Positions 1 through 8,743 of a stretch of DNA of 48,144 bases are shown here, piece by piece (within the stretch, counting starts at the first letter, position 1; each line of letters starts with the position of its first letter). The DNA lies in the NCBI GenBank assembly GCA_019359635.1, contig JAHHGY010000029.1:1-48144 (forward strand), written 5' to 3'. A program made the translations under genes and the position numbers. The notes beneath the pieces are model-generated. The model was not told the origin of the DNA. It made no database searches and was given only the letters and a program-made list of their open reading frames with translations. Source of the DNA: Chroococcus sp. CMT-3BRIN-NPC107. Lineage in GTDB: Bacteria > Cyanobacteriota > Cyanobacteriia > Cyanobacteriales > Chroococcidiopsidaceae.

Positions 1-2
1 GA

Positions 3-200
3 GTACTCTACCTGATTCAATCGCTGGTGAAATTAGTGAGAACTCTTTGACTTGCATTCAACATCAGTACATTTGGGTGACAACCCTCACTCTACCTGTT
101 TTTGAGCTTAACCGAACCGTATTGGGACAACTTTTATACCCAAATGTTTGCTACATAACATCGCTGTTGTACATCGTGCAACCATTACCCCATACTCCAT
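3..200 (+). other. Unexplained open frame at window edge
   Basis: A plus-strand frame is open from base 3 to the TGA at about 198-200 and could be the tail of a gene that begins before the window. Its translation is not recognised, and its last 50 bases run antisense to the end of the gene on the minus strand. Bases 1-150 hold nothing else that can be identified. This is a weak observation, given only because the window edge prevents a decision. Confidence 0.15.
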
Positions 201-617
201 GAATAATTGTATTTATTCCTTGAGCGCGATAATAGCGCACTCGTTCGCGAATTGTTTGTTCGCTGGCATTATTAGTTACTTGATACCGACTTAAATAATA
301 AATTCCCCTAATTGCTTTTTTCTCCCAAGGCGTAGGAGGCAATTTTTTGGCAGTTACAGCTAATGGTTTTTGTGGCGTAGTTTTTCCTGTTGCTGTCGGC
401 GTAACTTGAGGAAGCGGAGAATTAGCCACAGGTGGGCGCTGGCTGGGTGCAAGAGTCGAATTATTAGCAACTGGGGGCTGATTAACTGGTAAAACTTGCT
501 GATATCTAAACTATCTTGCTGGCGAAAACCCCAATAACCAACGCCTAACATTACTAAAATTACCGAAAACGGAACACTAGCACATCCACACCCACTGTTT
601 TCTTTTTTAGTTGGCAT
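151..617 (-). pseudogene. Small membrane-anchored protein, frame broken
   Basis: Two minus-strand frames together look like one gene of about 155 codons. The first frame (start ATG at 617) gives a Lys/Cys-rich start, MPTKKENSGCGCA, and one hydrophobic segment at about residues 14-30. The second frame, open from base 510 down to the stop at 151-153, gives a Pro/Ala/Thr-rich linker and then a charged C-terminal domain containing WEKKAIRGIYYLSRYQ and ERVRYYRAQGINT. The frame must change between about 510 and 490. In the first frame the residues after that point become Leu-rich and uncharacteristic. The second frame has a stop (511-513) just before that point. The likely design is an N-terminal anchor, a flexible linker and an exposed domain. 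The function is not recognised. The break may be a real indel or a sequencing error. Confidence 0.6.
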
Positions 618-728
618 AGTAAAGTTAATGGTTCAGTGCCTTTTGACGTATGACCTCAACCTACTTTACTGTGCGATCGCTCTTAGCGCTATGCTCTGCG
701 TAATCGCATTTCGCTTTAAATACCCAAA

Positions 729-1541
729 TTAAGTTTTCTGCTTAAAACCTTGTCTAAATACCCACTGCATGAAACCAGGCATTAAACCGTAAGCTGCTTT
801 AGATACACTGGCAGAACCAACTAAAATTTCAGCACGCTGATTTTTTACGGCATCCCATACAGCCTTGGCTACATCTTCTGGCTTTTCTACCACAGGGACA
901 CTTACAACTTGTTCGAGTTGCTTTCGACGCGCCGTCGCATCTTCTTCGTCTTTACCGCGAAAAATTGCTCGTTCTAGCAAGCTACTCCTAATTACACTTG
1001 GATATATTCCGCAGACGTGGATGCCTTTAGGTTTTAGTTCCGAGTGCATGGATTCGGTTAAACCCGCAACCGCAAATTTGCTAGTAGAGTAAGGAACTAA
1101 GTAAGAGACAGGTACTTTACCAGCTATAGAAACTAAATTTACTATTGTGCCGCTACCTCTAGCAATCATCGCAGGCAGTAAAGCGTGAATTGTATGAATA
1201 TATCCCCATAAGTTGGTGTCTATAGTTTGATGCCAATCTTCTAAAGAAAAGTCTTCAACAGTTCCCGAACTATAAATACCTGCATTATTAACTAATACAT
1301 CAATGCTGCCAAATTCTGCCAGTGCTTTATTAACTAAATTAGCTACTTGTTGGGGGTCTTTAACATCGCAAGGAACAGCTAAAACTTTTTGACCTAAAGC
1401 TTGTACTTCTTGCGCTGCGACAGTTAATGGTTCTACTCGCCGAGATGCTAAAACAAGATCGTAACCATTTTTAGCAAATAAAAGTGCGGTTGCTTTACCG
1501 ATACCTTGGGATGCGCCAGTAATTAAGACTGTAGGAGCCAT
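729..1541 (-). CDS. SDR family NAD(P)-dependent oxidoreductase
   Basis: Classical short-chain dehydrogenase/reductase of 270 residues, a usual length. The Rossmann cofactor motif TGASQGIG is at residues 8-15, NNAG is at 85-88, the catalytic Ser is in LVSIAG (about 138), and the active-site pair Tyr151-x3-Lys155 is in YSTSK. The Arg-Arg after the second beta strand (ASRR, 32-35) suggests NADP(H) preference. The C-terminal tail is hydrophobic (LMPGFMQWVF) and may touch the membrane, as in SDRs acting on lipids or isoprenoids. The substrate cannot be read from the sequence. The gene stands alone, with an AT-rich spacer upstream. ATG start at 1541. The family call is firm; the reaction is unknown. 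Confidence 0.9.
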   Translation of the reverse strand: MAPTVLITGASQGIGKATALLFAKNGYDLVLASRRVEPLTVAAQEVQALGQKVLAVPCDVKDPQQVANLVNKALAEFGSIDVLVNNAGIYSSGTVEDFSLEDWHQTIDTNLWGYIHTIHALLPAMIARGSGTIVNLVSIAGKVPVSYLVPYSTSKFAVAGLTESMHSELKPKGIHVCGIYPSVIRSSLLERAIFRGKDEEDATARRKQLEQVVSVPVVEKPEDVAKAVWDAVKNQRAEILVGSASVSKAAYGLMPGFMQWVFRQGFKQKT

Positions 1542-1973
1542 ATTTATACAAATATTAGTTTAATAATATCTATGTAATTGTTTGCACCTTATTTTCAACC
1601 TCTCCCCTTTGGCAGAATTTCTTTAGCTATTTTTAAGCCTCAAATTGATTAATTATACAAAATCGTCTTTATTCCTATCAAATGACAGAGTTAATATTTT
1701 CATTAATAACTATTTATTAACGTTTTTATTTAATAGATTTATTGCAAATTGTATACTTTGGGTGTATGTATAAGCCACGAACTGACTACTTAATTTGTAA
1801 TTAGCAAGCATAAAACTTATAGATAAGCTTGCTTGAATGTATTTTGTAGACTTAAGCGCAGTTAGTCTGAGGAAATAGAGAACGATTATATCCCAGGGCA
1901 GACTATTAACCAAGGTTGTCAAGATAGTATAATAAAATGTTAAAATTTATCCTGCAATCAAAAAAATACGCGA
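1542..1973. other. AT-rich intergenic region, no gene seen
   Basis: About 430 bases between the start of the SDR gene and the start of crtW, which are divergent, so promoters for both should lie here. It is strongly AT-rich. A 70-codon minus-strand frame (1710-1922) has no recognisable motif and is rejected. No terminator, repeat or RNA gene is apparent. Confidence 0.5.
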
Positions 1974-2708
1974 ATGGTAAGTAGTAAAAATTCATACGGG
2001 GGGCTAGTTGTAGCCTTTACAGTTATTGGTATCTGGGGCTCAAGCTGGGGTCTATTAATGTCTTTTGATGTTTCTGAAATTAATAACTTATTACTTTTAC
2101 CACTAATTGCCCTACAAACGTTTCTTTATACTGGGTTATTTATTACTGCTCACGATGCCATGCACGGAGCCGTATTTCCTAGAAATTTAAAAATAAATAA
2201 CTTCATCGGTGCTTTAGCAGTAGGGTTATATGCGCTTTTTGACTATAAAAAATTGCAAAAGAAACATTGGCTTCATCATCACAACCCTGCTAGTGAATTA
2301 GATCCAGATTTTCACAATAGCAAACACAAAAACTTTTTTGCTTGGTATTTATATTTTATGCTGCGCTATTGGAGTTGGACGCGGTTACTATCATTAATGA
2401 CTTTATACAATGTCATTCTTTTTACATTACATATTCCTGAAAAAAACTTAACTTTATTTTGGGTTATTCCTTCGATTTTAAGCTCTGTACAGCTATTTTA
2501 TTTTGGAACATTTACACCTCATAAAGAGCCAGAGGCAGGATATAAAAACATTCATTGCGCCCAAACTAATCCCCTACCGACTTGGCTATCGTTTATCACT
2601 TGTTACCATTTTGGCTATCATTACGAACACCATGAATACCCAGATGTGCCTTGGTGGGGATTGCCCAAAGTTTACCAAAAGCAGCGCGAAAAAGTATTAA
2701 GTATTTAA
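1974..2708 (+). CDS. crtW: Beta-carotene ketolase CrtW
   Basis: Integral-membrane di-iron carotenoid 4-ketolase. It adds keto groups to beta-ionone rings, giving echinenone and canthaxanthin. The 244-residue protein has the fatty-acid-hydroxylase-like histidine boxes: HDAMH at 60-64, HWLHHH at 98-103 and HYEHH at 216-220, followed by the CrtW-typical EYPDVPWW. Stretches such as LYTGLFITAHDAMHG, HHHNPASELDPDFHN and QLFYFGTF match cyanobacterial CrtW rather than CrtO or CrtR. The gene lies 10 bases ahead of thiD, so the two are probably cotranscribed, although their pathways are unrelated. Keto-carotenoids are the ligands of the OCP-like proteins encoded about 6 kb away, a plausible functional link. 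Confidence 0.93.
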   Translation: MVSSKNSYGGLVVAFTVIGIWGSSWGLLMSFDVSEINNLLLLPLIALQTFLYTGLFITAHDAMHGAVFPRNLKINNFIGALAVGLYALFDYKKLQKKHWLHHHNPASELDPDFHNSKHKNFFAWYLYFMLRYWSWTRLLSLMTLYNVILFTLHIPEKNLTLFWVIPSILSSVQLFYFGTFTPHKEPEAGYKNIHCAQTNPLPTWLSFITCYHFGYHYEHHEYPDVPWWGLPKVYQKQREKVLSI

Positions 2709-2718
2709 CTAAAAATTT

Positions 2719-3525
2719 GTGGTAAAAGTCGCTTTAACAATTGCAGGCTCAGATAGTGGTGGCGGTGCAGGAATTCAAGCCGATTTACGCACTTTTGCTT
2801 TTCACTGCGTTCATGGAACTAGCGCTTTAACTTGTATCACCGCGCAAAATACTTTAGGAGTAACGCGAGTAGATGCGTTGCCTGCAGAATCGGTAGTAGC
2901 GCAGATGCAGGCTGTAGTAGAAGATATTGGCGTGCAGGCGGCAAAAACTGGAATGCTATTAAATCAAGAAATTATTACTGCCGTTGCCGAGGAAGTAAAG
3001 AACTTAAAAATTGCTAACTTGGTAGTCGATCCAGTCATGGTGTCGCGTACTGGGGCGCAATTAATTGATGATCGTGCGAAGTTGTGTATGCGCGATCTTT
3101 TAATTCCCCAAGCGATTGTAGTCACGCCTAACTGCTACGAAGCCCAAATACTAACAGGTTTAGAAATTTCTAGTTTAGAAGCTATGCAAAATGCCGCTAG
3201 AAGCATCTACAAGCAAGGTGCAAAAGCGGTGTTAGTCAAAGGCGGAGGCATGAAAGGCGACTTGCGCGGCGTTGATGTATGGTTTGACGGGCGACAGATG
3301 GAGACGTTAAGCACCACCGTAGTAGAAACAAATAATACTCATGGTACAGGATGTACGTTGGCAGCAGCGATCGCCGCTAATTTAGCTTTAGATCGAGATT
3401 TATTCGCTGCGGTAAAAAAAGCAAAAAGTTATGTTACCAATGCTTTGCAACATTCTTTAAATATCGGTAAAGGACAAGGCCCAGTAGGACACTTTTATGC
3501 TTTTTGCGGTGAAAATCGCGAGTAA
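2719..3525 (+). CDS. thiD: Hydroxymethylpyrimidine/phosphomethylpyrimidine kinase ThiD
   Basis: Ribokinase-fold kinase of thiamine biosynthesis. It phosphorylates HMP and then HMP-phosphate to give the pyrimidine half of thiamine. The N-terminal signature TIAGSDSGGGAGIQADLRTF begins at residue 7. The phosphate-binding and catalytic region near the C-terminus reads NTHGTGCTLAAAIAANLA, with the catalytic Asp position replaced by the family's usual Cys-containing GTGC loop. The 268 residues are the normal length for a stand-alone ThiD. The start is GTG at 2719, only 10 bases after the crtW stop. No TPP riboswitch is visible, which fits its position as second gene of an operon. Confidence 0.95.
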   Translation: MVKVALTIAGSDSGGGAGIQADLRTFAFHCVHGTSALTCITAQNTLGVTRVDALPAESVVAQMQAVVEDIGVQAAKTGMLLNQEIITAVAEEVKNLKIANLVVDPVMVSRTGAQLIDDRAKLCMRDLLIPQAIVVTPNCYEAQILTGLEISSLEAMQNAARSIYKQGAKAVLVKGGGMKGDLRGVDVWFDGRQMETLSTTVVETNNTHGTGCTLAAAIAANLALDRDLFAAVKKAKSYVTNALQHSLNIGKGQGPVGHFYAFCGENRE

Positions 3526-3665
3526 AGTTTTAAACTTTGTAGATTTTTAGAAAAAAGCGTTGAAATTGCTTTAATTTCCAGTATCGTTGGGCATAGTCTT
3601 AAAGACTAGCTGTAGCTAATTATAAGTTTAGCTAAAATTTGCCTACCAACTTTTTAAATTTGCTC

Positions 3666-4151
3666 ATGCGATCGCACCCTAATTCAGATCGAAATTTATC
3701 TAACCCTCCTGTCACCTACGCCCCCTCTGTACCTATGTCGGTGTACAAGGAATTAGTAGCAGAATTGCAAAGTGCTAAAGCGTTGTCTGAAGCTTTAAAT
3801 GCTCAAAACCAACAATTGCAACAAGAATTAGAAAAAGCTACAGAGTTAGTTTTGTACTGGCGACAAGCAAATAAGGGGGCAGAATCTGCTTATGGTTCTT
3901 TTACGGATACGCGCGTAGCTAATCATAATTTGCCGTCATCAAAGGAAGGCACGTTACCATTATTGCCCAAATCAGCTAAATTTCCTGCTCCTCAAATTGC
4001 CGAACAAGAACAAGGGCGCTATCGTCGCCAATCTTCGCAAAGAGTTGGGGAAATTAGCAGTTGGTCGCTGGCGATCGCTATTGTATTAATTATGGTGACA
4101 GCTTTTGGCGCAGGATATTTTATGATGCGTCCATTGGTTCGTAGTCGATAA
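3666..4151 (+). CDS. Coiled-coil protein with C-terminal membrane anchor
   Basis: Not a family I can name; it looks like a conserved cyanobacterial hypothetical. From the ATG at 3666 it has about 161 residues: a short N-terminus, a heptad-like coiled coil rich in Gln, Glu and Leu (VYKELVAELQSAKALSEAL, then AQNQQLQQELEKATELV), a polar linker, a basic patch (GRYRRQSSQR), and one transmembrane helix near the C-terminus (about 143-160) followed by RPLVRSR. The anchor topology suggests a tail-anchored, cytosol-facing protein. The frame extends upstream to a TTG at 3639, but the ATG is the better start. It precedes glnB by about 200 bases that include an NtcA-like site, so cotranscription is doubtful. 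Confidence 0.7.
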   Translation: MRSHPNSDRNLSNPPVTYAPSVPMSVYKELVAELQSAKALSEALNAQNQQLQQELEKATELVLYWRQANKGAESAYGSFTDTRVANHNLPSSKEGTLPLLPKSAKFPAPQIAEQEQGRYRRQSSQRVGEISSWSLAIAIVLIMVTAFGAGYFMMRPLVRSR

Positions 4152-4164
4152 CTTTAAACAAATT

Positions 4165-4207
4165 GTATTAGTTGCTACGCATTACTTGTACGGTTGAATG
4201 ATATTCA
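4165..4207 (+). promoter_or_regulatory. Candidate NtcA-activated promoter of glnB
   Basis: A perfect GTA-N8-TAC palindrome (GTATTAGTTGCTAC, 4165-4178) matches the NtcA consensus. It is followed 23 bases later by a -10-like TATTCA (4202-4207). The spacing is that of class II NtcA promoters, where the NtcA site replaces the -35 box. It lies about 150 bases ahead of the PII gene, a known NtcA target in several cyanobacteria. Regulation is inferred and not shown. Confidence 0.6.
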
Positions 4208-4340
4208 AGTCTTTGGATATTGAACGCGCTGGTTGACTTGCACGTTTAATTTAAAACTGATTTGAGTTAGAGCAACAATCTAGTATTGTACCAATGGAAA
4301 TAATTGGTAAACTCTCTAAATAAAGTGCTAAATGCAGTAA

Positions 4341-4691
<351 letters not shown>

Positions 4692-4701
4692 TGAAATTAG
4701 C

Positions 4702-4720
4702 GGGCGCAAGCCTTGCGCCC
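4702..4720. terminator. Palindrome between convergent glnB and rdgB
   Basis: GGGCGCAAG-C-CTTGCGCCC forms a GC-rich hairpin (7-bp stem, loop AGCCT) ending exactly where the rdgB stop begins. It has no T-run, so it is either a weak bidirectional terminator or a dispersed palindromic repeat. It shares the GGGCGCA...TGCGCCC ends with the palindrome at 16879. Confidence 0.5.
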
Positions 4721-5296
4721 CTAGTCTAAATCGTGCAACTGGGGAAGTAATGCCTGAAATGCCTTCCCGCGATGGCTAATTTCGTGCTTTACTTTTTTTG
4801 GCATCTGGGCAAAGGTTTTTTGATAAGTTGGCACGTAAAAAACTGGATCGTAGCCAAAACCGCCCGTCCCTTGAGGATGGTAAAGAATTTCACCTTGACA
4901 AATACCCACCGATTGCAAAGCTATTTCCCCACTAGGACGCGCGATCGCAATTGCACAAACAAACTGCGCTTGCCTGTTTGGGGTGTCTCCTAACTCAGTT
5001 AACAAGCGAGAAATGCGACTTCTATCATCTTTACCATAACGCGCCGAATAGATGCCCGGAGCGCCATTTAGAGCCGCAACTTCTAAACCAGAATCATCAG
5101 AAATTGCCCAGTTTTCGGTAGCTTTGGCAATTTGGGAAGCTTTGAGGCAAGCATTTTCAGCAAAAGTTGTCCCCGTTTCGGCAATTTCTAGTTCATCGGG
5201 CTTTAGTTGCAATTCCCAATTCTCACCCGTCAAATAAGCTTGCATTTCTTGCAACTTACCGGGGTTTCCCGTAGCGACTACAAGTATTTTTCCCAT
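4721..5296 (-). CDS. rdgB: XTP/dITP diphosphatase (RdgB/HAM1 family)
   Basis: House-cleaning pyrophosphatase that hydrolyses non-canonical purine nucleotides (ITP, dITP, XTP) to monophosphates and keeps them out of DNA and RNA. The 191 residues are the usual length. Motifs seen: the N-terminal substrate loop VVATGNPGKLQEM (7-19), the catalytic SDDSGLEV with Asp67/Asp68, GAPGIYSARYG after it, the GFGYDPVF motif, and the C-terminal HEISHRGKA. It lies 7 bases downstream of the phosphohexomutase gene on the same strand, so the two are likely cotranscribed. Confidence 0.95.
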   Translation of the reverse strand: MGKILVVATGNPGKLQEMQAYLTGENWELQLKPDELEIAETGTTFAENACLKASQIAKATENWAISDDSGLEVAALNGAPGIYSARYGKDDRSRISRLLTELGDTPNRQAQFVCAIAIARPSGEIALQSVGICQGEILYHPQGTGGFGYDPVFYVPTYQKTFAQMPKKVKHEISHRGKAFQALLPQLHDLD

Positions 5297-5303
5297 ATTA
5301 TTC

Positions 5304-6743
5304 CTACTCTGCCCACGCTTTTGCCCATGCCAGGGTTTTATGCACTTCTTGAATTGTCGGTGCTTCGCAATACAAGCGTAAAACGGGTTCTGTACCGCTA
5401 AAGCGAATCATTAGCCAACTATTATCAGCTAAACGAAACTTGTAGCCGTCAATGCTGAGACAATCAACCACTGTTTTACCTGCAATCTCTTTTAAAGGCT
5501 GGGTTTGCAGTTGGTTTAATAGCCGACTGCGAACGTCCATACTCGCTAAAGGTAAATCCATTCGATCGTAGACAGAATGGAAGTCTGTACTAGCTTGCAA
5601 GCCCTTGTAAAGTTCGCTTAAGTCCATTTGAGCAACAGAAATCGCTTCTAGCAGATACAAAGCCGACAATAAGCCATCCCGTTCGGGAATGTAGTCGGCG
5701 TAGCCAATTCCGCCCGATTCTTCTCCGCCTAGCAATACGTTACTTACTAGCATTCGATCGGCAATATACTTGTAACCTACAGGAGTTTCATAAACTGGCA
5801 ATTTGTACATCTGGGCAACGCGAGAAATTAAGTCAGATCCGCTAACTGTTCTGACAATTTCTCCCGTTAAGCCGCGTTTGGCGGCTAGGTGTTGAATTAA
5901 AATTGGAATCAAAACTTGGGAAGAAAGAAAATTACCTTGCCCGTCAACAGCAGCAATGCGATCGCCATCTCCATCAAATACAAAGCCTACAGAAATACTA
6001 TCAAAAGCTTTGGTACGATTATGACTCCGCATCGTGCGAAATAACTTAGATAGATAACGGGGTAATGGTTCCGGCGCACCACCACCAAATAACGGATCCC
6101 GATTTGCATTTATTTCTTGTACAGGTACGCCCAATATCTGCGCCATCCCTCCGGTGGCTGCACCGTGCATTACATCCACAAACACGGCTAATTTACCGGA
6201 AGTAATACTACTTCGGATTTGGTTTATATTTACTTTTTTGCTCAAAGTCTGGCAATAATTAGCCCAAGGCTCAAAGGTTTGTAGCGTACCAGGTTTAGCT
6301 GGGGGAGATTGTTCGGTAGATAATAATGCTTCAATTTGCTCGGTAACTTCGGGCGGCACAGAACCCCCAAAAGCACCTTTAACTTTTAACCCCAAATAGC
6401 TACCAGGATTGTGACTTGCTGTAATAACTAACGCGCCCAAAGCGTTGTAATGCTTAACTGCCCAGCTAAAAGCCGGAGTTGAGGCATAGCCCCCAGCAAG
6501 CAGCACGTCAAAACCTGCGGCGACAACTGCATCGGCGGTTTTTTGGGCAAAAGTTTCTGCCATAAAGCGGCGATCGTAGCCCACAATAATTATGTTATTG
6601 GCTGCGGTAGCCCCGTAAGTCTGCGATAATACTTTTGCAGCGATCGGCGCAACTAGAGTTAGACGATCGAAGGTAAAATCATCGCCAATTATTCCCCGCC
6701 AGCCATCTGTACCAAATTTGATTCCCTGTGTAGCTACTGGCAT
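5304..6743 (-). CDS. Phosphoglucomutase/phosphomannomutase family protein
   Basis: Alpha-D-phosphohexomutase that moves phosphate between C1 and C6 of a hexose phosphate through a phosphoserine. All four signature loops are present: the N-terminal FGTDGWRG (10-17), active-site TASHNPGS with Ser110, the Mg-binding DGDGDR at 257-262, the sugar-binding GEESGG, and the C-terminal phosphate-binding RFSGTEPVLRLY. At 479 residues it matches the cyanobacterial family often annotated as PGM/PMM. The true substrate (glucose, mannose or glucosamine phosphate) cannot be told from motifs. ATG start at 6743; first gene of a pair with rdgB. Confidence 0.92.
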   Translation of the reverse strand: MPVATQGIKFGTDGWRGIIGDDFTFDRLTLVAPIAAKVLSQTYGATAANNIIIVGYDRRFMAETFAQKTADAVVAAGFDVLLAGGYASTPAFSWAVKHYNALGALVITASHNPGSYLGLKVKGAFGGSVPPEVTEQIEALLSTEQSPPAKPGTLQTFEPWANYCQTLSKKVNINQIRSSITSGKLAVFVDVMHGAATGGMAQILGVPVQEINANRDPLFGGGAPEPLPRYLSKLFRTMRSHNRTKAFDSISVGFVFDGDGDRIAAVDGQGNFLSSQVLIPILIQHLAAKRGLTGEIVRTVSGSDLISRVAQMYKLPVYETPVGYKYIADRMLVSNVLLGGEESGGIGYADYIPERDGLLSALYLLEAISVAQMDLSELYKGLQASTDFHSVYDRMDLPLASMDVRSRLLNQLQTQPLKEIAGKTVVDCLSIDGYKFRLADNSWLMIRFSGTEPVLRLYCEAPTIQEVHKTLAWAKAWAE

Positions 6744-6788
6744 CCATTTCCCCCTAGGTTTCTCAGGCAGGATTTTAACATTAATAGA

Positions 6789-8081
6789 TTACAACTGCGA
6801 TTGAAAAAATAATACGACGCGCCCCAACACTCGTTTCCAAAGTTCTCGCTTACGCCAAGCATTACTATTTATTTGCTTGCACCTAGAAAACCCTGTAATA
6901 AAAAGGTTTTCGATATGTTTTACAAGTTCAAGTTGAGCGGTGGAGATATCAAGCTCGTCATTATGGAAGAAGCTACGCGGGTCGAAATTTGCGCTTCCCG
7001 TACTAATCCAACAATCATCAAGTAGCAATGCTTTAGCGTGCATCATACTGGGTTGATATTCGTTAATTTCAATTCCGGCGGCTAATAAATCGCCATATAG
7101 TTCGCAAGAGGCGTAATAAACAAATTTTTTATCGCATTGAGATCCATTAGTTAAAATGCGAACTTCTACCCCCTTTTTTTTAGCAATAATCAAAGATGCT
7201 CTCAAATTACCATCAGGCAAAAAGTAAGGGCTAGATATCCAAATTCTTTTTTTGGCGGCGTGAATACTGGTTAAAAATAAAGCTTTTACTGACGAAGAAC
7301 GATAAGAAGGATCGTCACCCGCCGTTACCATAATTAGCGAATCGCCTGTAGGTTGGGGATTAAATGCTGTTATATTTAGATCCGCCGTGCCATGAACATA
7401 AGTTCAATGCTGCATAAACATACCTTGTAAGGCAGCTACGACTTCTCCGGTAAAACTCATTTCAAAATCGTACCAAGCCCCAGTGTCTTTAATGTTATCT
7501 ATTCCATCCCAAAAATCTGAAACCCCAGCGCCACCAATTAAAGCTTTTTTGCCGTCAATTACCAGCAGCTTCCAATGAGTACGGGCAAAATAATCAATCG
7601 GTGCTTTCCAATTAAATTTATTGAAAAAACGGATATCTATTCCACAAGCTTTTAATCTTTTCCAGTAACGTTTGGATAGCTTGTTTGAGCCGTGATGATC
7701 GATAATCATTAATACTTCAACTCCATCAGAGGCGCGATCGCAGATTGCATCGGCAAAATCATTCGCCCGTCGCCCTGGAGTCATGAAAAAGGTTTCAAAA
7801 TGGATGCTGTGTTTTGCTTCCTTAATGGCGGCAATCCTAGCAGCATAAATGTTTTCAGCTTCAACCCAATGCTCTGTACATCTGCCCGTTGTAAACACAG
7901 AGTTTGATAGAGTTGCTAAAGCTAGGGGAAAACGGGGATCTTCGGGAGTTGGAACATTGATTAATTTGTATTCAATGCGATCGCAAAATGTTCCTCGAAA
8001 GTACAAAACAAATACAATTACAGCAATAGCGGCGAGCATAACCCCGCCGCTCCACAACAGCATCATTGAAATACCTAGCAT
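6789..8081 (-). pseudogene. Phospholipase D/cardiolipin synthase-like gene with in-frame TGA
   Basis: Two halves in the same frame encode one phospholipase D superfamily protein of 430 codons. The first part (8081 to 7404) has an N-terminal membrane segment (about 7-28) and the first HKD motif, His169-x-Lys171-x4-Asp176, in HWKLLVIDG. The second part, whose first Met is at 7331 (codon 251), carries the second HKD motif in MHAKALLLDDCWISTGSANFD. Between them is a single TGA at codon 226 (7404-7406) after MFMQH, followed by 24 sense codons with no other stop. A Trp codon TGG would need only one base change there. Both HKD motifs are needed for catalysis, so the gene is inactive unless the TGA is read through or is a sequencing error. 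Intact relatives transfer phosphatidyl groups in membrane lipids. Confidence 0.85.
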
Positions 8082-8130
8082 GGCTATACCTCTATAACTT
8101 TAGAATAGAGGCTTTTACCAGCTTGACAAG

Positions 8131-8625
8131 TTAAAGTGCTTTACTTATAAAAGCTACGCGATCGTCCGCACTTAGAGATTGGAGAGAACCTATAAATTCA
8201 GTAACTTCCGATGAGGGAGTGATGTCACTAAGGCTGCTCTCGGCACTTTTACCCATTTGATACCAAAAAGCGAGTTTGTCTTCAGTTGCTAGCGAACTAT
8301 ATTCATCGATTGGGATCGTTTCATTGCTTCCAGTTACAAGTTCAGCTAGGGCTTTACTAGGATTTGGATCTAATGCAACTTCATCACCATCTTGTCTTTG
8401 GGCATCTAGCATATCGCGCAGAGCTTGGGTTTGCAATTCGGGCGATAGCTGTCCAACTTTAGTTACAAGCCCACTTGCTTTTGCTGAATTGTTGACTGCA
8501 TTTGCAGGAATTTGTCCAGCAATATGTTTATAGATTAGCGCCATTGCTGCTAGGCGATCTTCCATTTTCAAACTACGAAATCCTATTACAGATTGCTTAA
8601 TAGCTTCAGGTTGTGCAGAGGTCAT
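8131..8625 (-). CDS. Helical carotenoid protein (OCP N-domain-like), divergent
   Basis: Homologue of the all-helical N-terminal domain of the orange carotenoid protein, about 164 residues from the ATG at 8625 (the frame extends to a GTG at 8634). It aligns with OCP through EDRLAAMALIYKHIAGQI and EDKLAFWYQMGK. The tyrosine equivalent to OCP Tyr44 (Y32) and the tryptophan equivalent to Trp110 (W121) are kept, but the Trp41 position is Ala29. The central loop is longer and acidic (QDGDEVALDPNPS). Such proteins bind a keto-carotenoid and quench singlet oxygen or phycobilisome energy. There is no C-terminal NTF2-like domain. It lies 118 bases after the second paralogue on the same strand, with a hairpin between them. 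Carotenoid binding by this divergent copy is inferred. Confidence 0.8.
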   Translation of the reverse strand: MTSAQPEAIKQSVIGFRSLKMEDRLAAMALIYKHIAGQIPANAVNNSAKASGLVTKVGQLSPELQTQALRDMLDAQRQDGDEVALDPNPSKALAELVTGSNETIPIDEYSSLATEDKLAFWYQMGKSAESSLSDITPSSEVTEFIGSLQSLSADDRVAFISKAL

Positions 8626-8701
8626 AATTAACACTTAGAAATTAACAACATTTATCGATTTGCCAAGCTAAAAATAACTACCTTAGCCTGACAACATAAT
8701 T

Positions 8702-8731
8702 AATAGTAGCGATCGCGATTTAGCTACTATT
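8702..8731 (-). terminator. Hairpin between the two carotenoid protein genes
   Basis: AATAGTAGC (8702-8710) pairs with GCTACTATT (8723-8731) around a 12-base loop, just downstream of the upstream carotenoid-protein stop. There is only a short AT tract after it, so it may act as a partial terminator or mRNA stabiliser that lets the two genes be expressed at different levels. Confidence 0.45.
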
Positions 8732-8743
8732 TAATTATCTAAA

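Noticed and set aside
1710..1922. 70-codon minus-strand frame in the AT-rich spacer before crtW
   Set aside because: No motif, no ribosome site and composition like the surrounding non-coding DNA.
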